A stretch of 64,000 nt of DNA, from positions 444,342,619 to 444,406,618 of the forward strand of contig OZ010786.1 of NCBI GenBank assembly GCA_963932465.1, written 5' to 3'. A program made the position numbers and the translations under genes. This document shows positions 1 through 11,219 of the stretch, piece after piece; positions within the stretch are counted from its first letter, which is position 1, and each line of letters opens with the position of its first letter. The notes under the pieces are model-generated. The model ran no database searches. It was not told where the DNA came from and worked only from the letters and a program-made list of their open reading frames with translations. This DNA is from Maratus speciosus. Lineage: Eukaryota; Arthropoda; Arachnida; Araneae; Salticidae.

Positions 1-779
1 TTGCTTCCGTTCACATCTTTTGTGTCATTGGGCGAAAGGATCCTTTTAGGATTCGTTCGGTCATTGGCAATTGGAGGCTAGACTCATGTCTCTGTTCAAC
101 ACAATATTATTTATCCAGTGGCTTCATTTTCTACATTTTTGAGCGAGCTGATCCATTTTTAATTCCTCCAGTCAATGTCTTTTGGAAACATGACTCTTGC
201 CTCAGTCCACATCTTTCGTGTCATTGGGCGAACGGAGTCTTTTAGTATTCACTCGGTCAGAGGCAATTGAAAGCTAGACTCATGCCTCTTGCTCAGCACA
301 ATATTATTAATTCAGTGGCGTCTTCTTCTATATTTTTGAACGAGCTGATCCATTTTTAATTCCTCCTGTCAATGTCTTTGGGAAACATGACTCTTAAATC
401 CGTTCATTTCTTTTGTGACATTAAATGAACGGAGCCTTTTAGAATTCGTTGGGTCAATTGCAATTAGAGGTTAGACTCATGTCTCTTGATCAACAAAATA
501 TTATTAATCCAGTGGTGCTTCTTCTGTATTTTTGAGCGAGCTGATCCATTTTTAATTCCCCCTGTCAATGTCTTTTGGAAACATGTCTCTTGCCTCCGTT
601 CACTTCTTCTGTGTCATTGGGCGAACGGATCCTTTTACGATTCGTTCGGCCCGTGGAAACTGGAGTGTAGTCTCATGTCTCTTGCTCAACACAATATTAT
701 TAATCCAGTGGCGTCTTCTTCTGTATTTTTGAGCGAGCTGTTCCATTTTTAATTCGTCCTGTCAATCGTTTTTTGAAAC
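1..779. repeat. Partial higher-order satellite segment with a 4-monomer spacing
   Basis: Positions 1 to about 200 match the sequence starting at 787 almost exactly, an offset of 786 bp (four monomers) rather than the 2164 bp used further on. The middle monomers (about 200-530) are divergent variants. From about 530 onward the sequence matches the end of the following 2164 bp unit (about 2694 onward). So this is a shortened or rearranged higher-order unit. Confidence 0.75.
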
Positions 780-2943
780 ATGACTCTTGCTTCCGTTCAC
801 ATCTTTTGTGTCATTGGGCGAAAGGATCCTTTTAGGATTCGTTCGGTCATTGGCAATTGGAGGCTAGACTCATGTCTCTGTTCAACACAATATTATTTAT
901 CCAGTGGCTTCATTTTCTACATTTTTGAGCGAGCTGATCCATTTTTAATTCCTCCAGTCAATGTCTTTTGGAAACATGACTCTTGCCTCCGTTCACTTCT
1001 TCTGTGTTATTGGGCGAACCGATCCTTTTAGAATTTGTTCGTTCAATGGAAACTGGAGTGTAGTCTCATATCTCTTGCTCAACACAATATTATTAATCCA
1101 GTGGCGTCTTCTTCTGTATTTTTGAGCGAGCTGATCCATTTTTAATTCTTCCTGTCAATCGCTTTTTGAAACATGACTATTTTCTCCGTCCACTTCTGTT
1201 GTGTCATTGGGCGAACAGAGCCTTTCAGAATTCGTTCGGTCAATGGCAATTGGAGGCTAGACCCATGTCTTTTGCTCAACACAATATTATTAAACCTTTG
1301 GCGTCTTCTTCTGTATTTTTGAATGAGCTGATCCATTTTTAATTCCTTCTGTCAATGGCTTTTGGAAACATGACACTTGCCTCTGTTCTCTTCTTCTGTG
1401 TCATTGGGCTAACGGATCCTTTTAGAATTCGTTCGTTCAATGGCAACTGGAGTCTAGTCTCATGTCTCTTGCTCAACACAATATTATTAAACCTTTTGCG
1501 TCTTCTTCTGTATTTTTGAGCGAGCTGATCCATTTTTAATTCCTCCTGTCAATGGCTTTTGGAAAAATGACTCTTGCCTCCGTTAACTTCTTCTGTGTCA
1601 TTGGGTGAACGGTTCCTTTTAGGATCCCTTAGGCCAATGGCAATTAGAGGCTACATTCATGTCTCTGCTCAACACAATATTATTAATCCAGTGGCGACTT
1701 CTTCTATATTATTGAGCGAGCTGATCCATTTTTAATTCCTCCTGTCAAAGTCTTTTGGAAACATGACTCTTGCCTCCGTTCACTTCTTCTGTGACATTGG
1801 GCGAATTTATGCTTTTAGGATTCGTTCGTTCAATGGTAATTGGAGGCTAGACTCGTGTCTCTTGCTCAACAAAATATTTTTAAACCTCTGGACGTCTTCT
1901 TCTTCATTTTTGAGCGAGGTGATCCATTTTTAATTTCACCTTTTAATGGCTTTTGGATACGTGATTTTTGCCTCAGTCCACTTCTTTTGTATCATTAGGC
2001 GAACAGAGTCTTTTAGGATTCATTCGATCAGTAGCAATTGAAGGCTAGATTCATGTCTCTTGCTCAATAAAATATTATTAATTCAGTGGCGTCTTTTTCT
2101 ATATTTTTGAACAAACTGATCAATCTTTAATTCCTCCTGTCAATGTCTTTTAGAAATATGACTCTTACCTCCGTTCACTTCATTTGTGTCATTGGGCGAA
2201 CGGACCCTCTTAGTATTCGTTGGTCAGTGGCAATTGAAGGCAAGCTTCATGTCACTGCTCAACACATTATTATTAATCCAGTGGCGCCTTCTTCTGTATT
2301 CTCGGTCGAGCTAATACATTTTTAATTCCTGATGTCAATAACTTTTTGGATACAAGACTCTTAACTCCGTTCATTCTTTTGTGTCATTGGGTAAACGGAG
2401 CCTTTTAAGATTCGTTCGGTAAATGGCAATTAGAGGCTGGACTCATGTCTCTTGCTCAACACAATTTTATTAATCCAGTGGCGTCTTTTTCTGTATTTTT
2501 GAGCGAGCTGATCCATTTTTAATTCCTCTTGTCAATGGTTTTTTGAAACATGACACTTGCCTCCGTCCACTTATTTTGTGTCATTGGGCGAACGGAGCTT
2601 TTTAGGTTTCGTTCGGTCAATGGCAATTAGAGGCTAGACTCATGTTTCTTGCTCAACAAAATTTTATTAATCCAGTGGCGTCTTTTTCTGTATTTTTGAG
2701 CAAGCTGATCCATTTTTAATTCCCCCTGTCAATGTCTTTTGGAAACATGTCTCTTGCCTCCGTTCACTTCTTCTGTGTCATTGGGCGAACGGATCCTTTT
2801 ACGATTCGTTCGGCCCGTGGAAACTGGAGTGTAGTCTCATGTCTCTTGCTCAACACAATATTATTAATCCAGTGGCGTCTTCTTCTGTATTTTTGAGCGA
2901 GCTGTTCCATTTTTAATTCGTCCTGTCAATCTCTTTTTGAAAC
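780..2943. repeat. Satellite higher-order unit 1 (2164 bp, 11 monomers)
   Basis: Unit boundaries are set arbitrarily at the recurring block starting TGACTCTTGCTTCCGTTCAC. The next unit repeats it 2164 bp downstream with only scattered single-base differences, for example 1036 T versus 3200 C. Monomers within the unit differ from one another far more than the same monomer does between units, the hallmark of a higher-order repeat. Confidence 0.9.
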
Positions 2944-5107
2944 ATGACTCTTGCTTCCGTTCACATCTTTTGTGTCATTGGGCGAAAGGATCCTTTTAGG
3001 ATTCGTTCGGTCATTGGCAATTGGAGGCTAGACTCATGTCTCTGTTCAACACAATATTATTTATCCAGTGGCTTCATTTTCTACATTTTTGAGCGAGCTG
3101 ATCCATTTTTAATTCCTCCAGTCAATGTCTTTTGGAAACATGACTCTTGCCTCCGTTCACTTCTTCTGTGTTATTGGGCGAACCGATCCTTTTAGAATTC
3201 GTTCGTTCAATGGAAACTGGAGTGTAGTCTCATATCTCTTGCTCAACACAATATTATTAATCCAGTGGCGTCTTCTTCTGTATTTTTGAGCGAGCTGATC
3301 CATTTTTAATTCTTCCTATCAATCGCTTTTTGAAACATGACTATTTTCTCCGTCCACTTCTGTTGTGTCATTGGGCGAACAGAGCCTTTCAGAATTCGTT
3401 CGGTCAATGGCAATTGGAGGCTAGACTCATGTCTTTTGCTCAACACAATATTATTAAACCTTTGGCGTCTTCTTCTGTATTTTTGAATGAGCTGATCCAT
3501 TTTTAATTCCTTCTGTCAATGGCTTTTGGAAACATGACACTTGCCTCTGTTCTCTTCTTCTGTGTCATTGGGCTAACGGATCCTTTTAGAATTCGTTCGT
3601 TCAATGGCAACTGGAGTCTAGTCTCATGTCTCTTGCTCAACACAATATTATTAAACCTTTTGCGTCTTCTTCTGTATTTTTGAGCGAGCTGGTCCATTTT
3701 TAATTCCTCCTGTCAATGGCTTTTGGAAAAATGACTCTTGCCTCCGTTCACTTCTTCTGTGTCATTGGGTGAACGGTTCCTTTTAGGATCCCTTAGGCCA
3801 ATGGCAATTAGAGGCTACATTCATGTCTCTGCTCAACACAATATTATTAATCCAGTGGCGACTTCTTCTATATTATTGAGCGAGCTGATCCATTTTTAAT
3901 TCCTCCTGTCAAAGTCTTTTGGAAACATGACTCTTGCCTCCGTTCACTTCTTCTGTGACATTGGGCGAATTTATGCTTTTAGGATTCGTTCGTTCAATGG
4001 TAATTGGAGGCTAGACTCGTGTCTCTTGCTCAACAAAATATTTTTAAACCTCTGGACGTCTTCTTCTTCATTTTTGAGCGAGGTGATCCATTTTTAATTT
4101 CACCTTTTAATGGCTTTTGGATACGTGATTTTTGCCTCAGTCCACTTCTTTTGTATCATTAGGCGAACAGAGTCTTTTAGGATTCATTCGATCAGTAGCA
4201 ATTGAAGGCTAGATTCATGTCTCTTGCTCAATAAAATATTATTAATTCAGTGGCGTCTTTTTCTATATTTTTGAACAAACTGATCAATCTTTAATTCCTC
4301 CTGTCAATGTCTTTTAGAAATATGACTCTTACCTCCGTTCACTTCATTTGTGTCATTGGGCGAACGGACCCTCTTAGTATTCGTTGGTCAGTGGCAATTG
4401 AAGGCAAGCTTCATGTCACTGCTCAACACATTATTATTAATCCAGTGGCGCCTTCTTCTGTATTCTCGGTCGAGCTAATACATTTTTAATTCCTGATGTC
4501 AATAACTTTTTGGATACAAGACTCTTAACTCCGTTCATTCTTTTGTGTCATTGGGTAAACGGAGCCTTTTAAGATTCGTTCGGTAAATGGCAATTAGAGG
4601 CTGGACTCATGTCTCTTGCTCAACACAATTTTATTAATCCAGTGGCGTCTTTTTCTGTATTTTTGAGCGAGCTGATCCATTTTTAATTCCTCTTGTCAAT
4701 GGTTTTTTGAAACATGACACTTGCCTCCGTCCACTTATTTTGTGTCATTGGGCGAACGGAGCCTTTTAGGTTTCGTTCGGTCAATGGCAATTAGAGGCTA
4801 GACTCATGTTTCTTGCTCAACAAAATTTTATTAATCCAGTGGCGTCTTTTTCTGTATTTTTGAGCAAGCTGATCCATTTTTAATTCCCCCTGTCAATGTC
4901 TTTTGGAAACATGTCTCTTGCCTCCGTTCACTTCTTCTGTGTCATTGGGCGAACGGATCCTTTTACGATTCGTTCGGCCCGTGGAAACTGGAGTGTAGTC
5001 TCATGTCTCTTGCTCAACACAATATTATTAATCCAGTGGCGTCTTCTTCTGTATTTTTGAGCGAGCTGTTCCATTTTTAATTCGTCCTGTCAATCTCTTT
5101 TTGAAAC
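2944..5107. repeat. Satellite higher-order unit 2 (2164 bp, 11 monomers)
   Basis: Nearly identical to unit 1. It shares a few single-base variants with unit 3 and not unit 1, such as CTGGTCC near 3690 and 5854 and TCCTATCAAT near 3315 and 5479. Units 2 and 3 are therefore the closer pair in their shared part. Confidence 0.9.
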
Positions 5108-7236
5108 ATGACTCTTGCTTCCGTTCACATCTTTTGTGTCATTGGGCGAAAGGATCCTTTTAGGATTCGTTCGGTCATTGGCAATTGGAGGCTAGACTCA
5201 TGTCTCTGTTCAACACAATATTATTTATCCAGTGGCTTCATTTTCTACATTTTTGAGCGAGCTGATCCATTTTTAATTCCTCCAGTCAATGTCTTTTGGA
5301 AACATGACTCTTGCCTCCGTTCACTTCTTCTGTGTTATTGGGCGAACCGATCCTTTTAGAATTCGTTCGTTCAATGGAAACTGGAGTGTAGTCTCATATC
5401 TCTTGCTCAACACAATATTATTAATCCAGTGGCGTCTTCTTCTGTATTTTTGAGCGAGCTGATCCATTTTTAATTCTTCCTATCAATCGCTTTTTGAAAC
5501 ATGACTATTTTCTCCGTCCACTTCTGTTGTGTCATTGGGCGAACAGAGCCTTTCAGAATTCGTTCGGTCAATGGCAATTGGAGGCTAGACTCATGTCTTT
5601 TGCTCAACACAATATTATTAAACCTTTGGCGTCTTCTTCTGTATTTTTGAATGAGCTGATCCATTTTTAATTCCTTCTGTCAATGGCTTTTGGAAACATG
5701 ACACTTGCCTCTGTTCTCTTCTTCTGTGTCATTGGGCTAACGGATCCTTTTAGAATTCGTTCGTTCAATGGCAACTGGAGTCTAGTCTCATGTCTCTTGC
5801 TCAACACAATATTATTAAACCTTTTGCGTCTTCTTCTGTATTTTTGAGCGAGCTGGTCCATTTTTAATTCCTCCTGTCAATGGCTTTTGGAAAAATGACT
5901 CTTGCCTCCGTTCACTTCTTCTGTGTCATTGGGTGAACGGTTCCTTTTAGGATCCCTTAGGCCAATGGCAATTAGAGGCTACATTCATGTCTCTGCTCAA
6001 CACAATATTATTAATCCAGTGGCGTCTTCTTCTATATTATTGAGCGAGCTGATCCATTTTTAATTCTTCCTGTCAATCGCTTTTTGAAACATGACTATTG
6101 CCTCCGTCCACTTCTTTTGTGCCATTGGGCGAACGGAGCTTTTTAGGATTCGTTCGGTCATTGGCAATTGGAGGCTAGACTCATGTCTCTGCTCAACACA
6201 ATATTATTTATCCAGTGGCTTCATCTTCTACATTTTTGAGCGAGCTGATCCATTTTTAATTCCTCCTGTCAAAGTCTTTTGGAAACATGACTCTTGCCTC
6301 CGTTCACTTCTTCTGCGACATTGGGCGAATTTATGCTTTTAGGATTCGTTCGTTCAATGGTAATTGGAGGCTAGACTCGTGTCTCTTGCTCAACAAAATA
6401 TTTTTAAACCTCTGGACGTCTTCTTCTTCATTTTTGAGCGAGGTGATCCATTTTTAATTTCACCTTTTAATGGCTTTTGGATACGTGATTTTTGCCTCAG
6501 TCCACTTCTTTTGTGTCATTAGGCGAACAGAGTCTTTTAGGATTCATTCGATCAGTAGCAATTGAAGGCTAGACTCATGTCTCTTGCTCAATAAAATATT
6601 ATTAATTCAGTGGCGTCTTTTTCTATATTTTTGAACAAACTGATCAATCTTTAATTCCTCCTGTCAATGGCTTTTAGAAATATGACTCTTACCTCCGTTC
6701 ACTTCATTTGTGTCATTGGGCGAACGGACCCTCTTAGTATTCGTTGGTCAGTGGCAATTGAAGGCAAGCTTCATGTCACTGCTCAACACATTATTATTAA
6801 TCCAGTGGCGCCTTCTTCTGTATTCTTGGTCGAGCTAATACATTTTTAATTCCTGATGTCAATAACTTTTTGGATACAAGACTCTTAACTCCGTTCATTC
6901 TTTTGTGTCATTGGGTAAACGGAGCCTTTTAAGATTCGTTCGGTAAATGGCAATTAGAGGCTGGACTCATGTCTCTTGCTCAACACAATTTTATTAATCC
7001 AGTGGCGTCTTTTTCTGTATTTTTGAGCGAGCTGATCCATTTTCAATTCCTCCTGTCAATCGCTTTTTGAAACACGACTCTTGCCTCCGTCCACTTATTT
7101 TGTGTCATTGGGCGAACGGAGCCTTTTAGGTTTCGTTCGGTAAATGGCAATTAGAGGCTAGACTCATGTTTCTTGCTCAACAAAATTTTATTAATCCAGT
7201 GGCGTCTTTTTCTGTATTTTTGAGCAAGCTGATCCA
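5108..7236. repeat. Satellite higher-order unit 3, with one inserted monomer
   Basis: Follows unit 2 exactly to about 6015. It then has one additional monomer (about 6065-6262) and resumes the unit order, so the offset to unit 2 grows from 2164 to 2360 bp (for example 4307 versus 6667). Unit order continues to about 7236, after which monomers no longer follow the 11-member order. The extra monomer is a mosaic resembling two different members, as expected from unequal exchange. Confidence 0.85.
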
Positions 7237-9302
7237 TTTTCAATTCCTCCTGTCAATCGCTTTTTGAAACACGACTCTTGCCTCCGTCCACTTCTGTTGT
7301 GTCATTGGGCGAACGGAGCCTTTTAGGATTCGTTCGGTCAATGGAAATTAGAGGCTATACTCATGTCTCTTGCTCAACACAATATTATTAATCCAGTGGC
7401 GTCTTCTTCTATATTTTTGAGCGAGTAGATCCATTTTTAATTCCTGCTGTCAATCGCTTTTTCACCCATGACTCTTGCCTCCGTCCACTTCTTTTGTGTC
7501 ATTGGGCGAACAGTGCCTTTTAGGATTCCTTCGGTCAATGGCAATTAGACGATTCATGTCTGTGCTCAACACAATATTATTAATCCAGTGGCGTGTTCAT
7601 CTGTATATTTTAGAGAGCTGATGCATTTTTCATTCCTCCTGTCAATCGCTTTTTGAAACATGGCTCTTACCTCCGTCGACTTCTTTTGTGTCATTGGGCG
7701 AACGGAGCCTTTTAGGGTTCGTTTGGTCAATGTCCATTAGAGGCTAGACTCATGTCTCTTGCTCAACACAATATTATTAATCGAGTGGCGTCTTCTTCTG
7801 TATTTTTGTGCGAACTGATCAATTTTTAATTCCTAATGTCAACCGCTTTTTGAAACATGACTATTGTTTTGACTTATGTTTTGACTATTGTTTTTGAAAC
7901 ATGACTATTGCCACCGTCCACTTCTTTTGTGTCATTGGGCGAATGGAGCCTTTTAGGATTCGTTCGGTCAATGGCAATTGGTGGCTAGACTCATGTCTCT
8001 GCTCAACACAATATTATTAAATCTGTGGTGTCTTCTTCTGTATTTTTGTGCGAGCTGATCCATTTTTAATTCCTCCTGTCAATGTCTTTTGGAAACATGA
8101 CTCTTGCCTCCGTTCACTTCTTCTGTGTCATTGGGCGAATGGATCCTTTTAGGATTCGTTCGTTCAATGGCAATTGGTGGCTAGACTCATGTCTCTTGCT
8201 CAACATAATATTATTAAACCTGTGGCGTCTTCTTCTGTATTTTTGAGCGAGCTGATCCATTTTTAATTCCTCCTGCCAATGGCTTTCAGAAATATGACTC
8301 TTACCTCCGTTCACTTCATTTGTGTCATTGGGCGAACGGAGCCTTTTAGGATTCGTTCGGTCAAAGGCAATTAGAGGCTAGACTCATGTATCTTGCTCAA
8401 CACAATATTATTAATCGAGTGGCGTCTTCTTCTGTATTTTTGTGCGAACTGATCAATTTTTTATTCCTAATGTCAATCGCTTTTTGAAACATGACTATTG
8501 CCACCGTCCACTTCTTTTGTGTCATTGGGCGAATGGAGACTTTTAGGATTCGTTCGGTCAATGGAAATTGGTGGCTAGACTCATGTCTCTGCTCAACACA
8601 ATATTATTAAATCTGTGGTGTCTTCTTCTGTATTTTTGTGCCAGCTGATCCATTTTTAATTCCTCCTGCCAATGGCTTTCAGAAATATGACTCTTACCTC
8701 CGTTCACTTCATTTGTGTCATTGGGCGAACGGAGCCTTTTAGGATTCGTTCGGTCAAAGGCAATTAGAGGCTAGACTCATGTATCTTGCTCAACACGATA
8801 TTATTAATCCAGTGGCGACTTCTTCTGCATTTTTGACCGAGCTGATCCATTTTTAATTCCTCTTGTCAATGTCTTTTGGAAACATGACTCTTGCCTCCGG
8901 TCACTTCTTCTGTGTCATTAGGCGTTCGGATCCTTTTAGGATTCGTTCGTTCAATGGCATTTGGAGGCTAGACTCATGTCTCTTGCTCAACATAATATTA
9001 TTAAACCTGTGGCGTCTTCTTCTGTATTTTTGAGCGAGCTGATCCATTTTTAATTCCTCCTGTCAATGGCTTTTAGAAACATGACTCCTACCTCCGTTCA
9101 CTTCATTTGTGTCATTGGGCGAACAGAGCATTTTAATATTCGTTCCGTCATTGGCAATTGGAGGCTAGACTCATGTCACTGCTCAACACAATATTATTTG
9201 TCCAGTGGCGTCTTCTTCTTTAGCGAGCTGATCCATTTTTAATTTCTCCTGTCAATCGCTTTTTGAAACATGACTCTTTGAAACATCGCTTTTTGAAACA
9301 TG
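7237..9302. repeat. Diverged edge of the satellite array (monomeric order)
   Basis: About ten monomers without the 11-member order. Local duplications are visible: the variant with CTGTGGTGTCTTCTTCTG occurs near 8023 and 8612 (three monomers apart), and the variant with GGCTTTCAGAAATATGACTC occurs near 8280 and 8672 (two monomers apart). Near 7857-7905 a short stretch around TTTTGACT is locally repeated. The last monomer breaks up at 9260-9302, where the AACATCGCTTTTTGAAACATG end segment is repeated. Confidence 0.85.
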
Positions 9303-10540
9303 AAGTTAATTTCTGTACACTACATTATATAAATGAACGTATACCTATATCCTATTAAAAAATTGCCACATAGGTGTAAGGGGCACAGAGACGACTCGGA
9401 ATCATATAGCAATGCAGAATCGAAAACACATTCATAAAGTGATAGAGGGGTTGTTAGGGCATGAATCATAGTGATAGCAAATTCACATTTAAAGACAATA
9501 AGCTTAAAATAAGTCATGACTTTCCTGATAATGATGTTGTCCGATGTTTCGTAATGTGTGAATGAAACATTCGTAACCTGGAATCTCGAATGTTTTGTAA
9601 TACGCCGGGCGTGTTTCGGACGTTTGCGGTAGCAACGAAGATGGGCCATTTCAAAACGCCTCTAATACCTCAAACATGCAAAACCGTAGACAGTAAGAAC
9701 AAGGCACGTAGACAGAAAATTTCCGGCAATTTCATTATCTGGAAAATCATGGCTTATTTTAAGCTTATAGTCTTTAAATGTTAATTTGCTATCACTATGA
9801 TTCATACCATAACAACCCCTCTACCTCGTTAGGATTGCATTTCCGGCCATGCATTGCTATGTGATTTCGACCCGTCTCTGTGCCCTCTACACCCCCTGAA
9901 ATTTTGTCGGTCTGGTAGTGAAACACCCTGTATACAGTGTAAAACAATTAGTTTTTAAACGTTAAGCGAAAATATTACTATAATGTATTACCTTTGCTAT
10001 AAGGGATGGAAGATATAGTACTTTCGTAACCATAAATGACCTTCTCTTGAATTACAATTGGATGAAAATAAGACGTTAAGATAGATTTAATAAATTTAAC
10101 AAATGCCAGTACATAACATTTACTGATGAATGAATATTGAATTATGAGAATCTTAAGCTGGATAACAAATCCTTCTTTATTTATAGTACTTTGACTTTGT
10201 TTTTTATCCAACCTAATACCTTGGCGTATTCTGTCAGAAATGACGAATTTCACAATATCTCATTGTTTATAGTAACTAAATGACGTGATTGTTCTGTTGT
10301 TGAGAAAATTTTAATTGTTATTTTACATTTTTAAAAATAACAATGTTTAAATATTACACCAGTATCCACTATTCGAAATTGCCCAATGTGTCTCAAACAA
10401 CCCAATCGTTTAAGAAAACTATTGAATAAAATAGTTTGTATCTGGATTTTTAGCAGTGATTATCCGTTCTACCAAAACGATTTTAGTTTCATAATAAAAA
10501 AGAAAAGTGCCCATTTAAACTGATGGTATTGAGCTCACAA
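9303..10540. repeat. Dispersed repeat family R1, copy A, split by an inverted-repeat element
   Basis: 9303-9372 and 9931-10540 together match the units at 15188-18050 (shared blocks include AATTGTTATTTTACAT, CAAATGCCAGTAC and TTTCACAATAT). The break is filled by the foldback element at 9373-9930. An open frame of 91 codons on the minus strand here has no recognisable domain and lies wholly in the repeat. Confidence 0.75.
9373..9930. mobile_element. Foldback inverted-repeat element FB1, copy 1 (left end truncated)
   Basis: Long inverted repeat. The left arm reads GGCACAGAGACGACTCGGAA and the right arm ends CCCGTCTCTGTGCCC followed by the terminus GTGAAACACCCTG. Compared with the complete copy at 19277-19874, the outer ~40 bp of the left terminus is missing. 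Arms share AAGCTTAAAATAAGTCATGA and its complement. No transposase, so non-autonomous. It sits inside repeat R1. Confidence 0.8.
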
Positions 10541-10965
10541 GCTATTCACACTAATTGTATATTATACTCTTATTTCAAAGAATAATGCCTCTCGAAAAAT
10601 AAATTAAGGGAGGAACTACCCCCCCCCTCTCGTTTCCCCTCTTTATACTTAAGCAGTGAGCCTTCAAATGTCATCAGGGAAGCGCCTTATCGAAATAAAC
10701 CGGTATACCAAATTAAAAGCAAAGAGGATTAAAAACTCATTTATCTAAATGAAAGGGAGTATTATCCCTCCGTTCTACCCCTTATATTTAACCAATGAAC
10801 ATCCAAATCTAATCGGGGAAGCGCTTTCTGAGAATGAACATGTATACCAAATTTGAAGAAATCGGATAGAAAAACACATTTATCTAAAACTAGCAAACCC
10901 CGCGGCTTTGCTCGCGTAATATTTGAAATATGCCAAGTGATATTTATATGTCTAATTTTTATCAA
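10541..10965. repeat. Degenerate ~150 bp unit repeat family R2, two units
   Basis: Two diverged units with shared blocks GGGAAGCGC, GGTATACCAAATT and CATTTATCTAAA, also found at 14780-15190 and 34790-35595. A short stretch CCCCGCGGCTTTGCTCGCG (10899-10917) closes the segment; such GC-rich inverted tails are common at ends of arthropod non-LTR or SINE copies, so a retroelement 3' end is possible but unproven. Confidence 0.65.
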
Positions 10966-11219
10966 AAGGTACTAACTAAATTTTTATTTTATTAAAAGGT
11001 AATATTTTATTTTATTAAAAGGTACTTATTACTTTTAGGAATAATTCAAAAATTACTATTTAAAACACAGTTTGACTAAACATCATTATTACACTGTATT
11101 AGGCAGAAATGAGACTTAATTAAAAAAATGAAATAAAACTAAATAAATGATAGTTTAGAAAATATTTTGAAACTTTTATGCTCAATTAATACGCTCATTT
11201 CAGTATTCATTTGAAGTTT
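10966..11219. other. AT-rich spacer
   Basis: AT-rich DNA with a short local direct repeat (TTTTATTTTATTAAAAGGTA, twice at 10979-11022). No gene or RNA signal seen. Confidence 0.6.

Larger units (their letters stand above)
1..9302. repeat. Satellite array, ~197 bp monomer, higher-order organised
   Basis: Tandem array that runs off the left edge of the window. The monomer is about 196-197 bp and carries recurring blocks such as TGTCATTGGGCGAACGGA, GCTCAACACAATATTATTAA and GAGCGAGCTGATCCATTTTT. Roughly 47 monomers are present. Short open frames (60-109 codons) recur at monomer spacing on both strands, but they change with monomer variants, lack recognisable domains and are by-products of the repeat, so I annotate no gene here. 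Possible roles (centromeric, pericentromeric or dispersed satellite) cannot be told from the sequence. Confidence 0.95.

Noticed and set aside
486..8314. Many short open frames repeated at regular spacing, e.g. a 64-residue Arg-rich frame on the minus strand
   Set aside because: They lie wholly in the satellite, recur with its period, vary with monomer sequence and have no domain or start-site context.
1..9302. CRISPR-like regular repeats
   Set aside because: Period of ~197 bp with no short conserved repeat plus unique spacers; it is a satellite.
9320..9784. Overlapping open frames of 109 and 64 codons on opposite strands
   Set aside because: Both are products of the foldback arms and the R1 flank; similar frames occur in the second copy of the same element.
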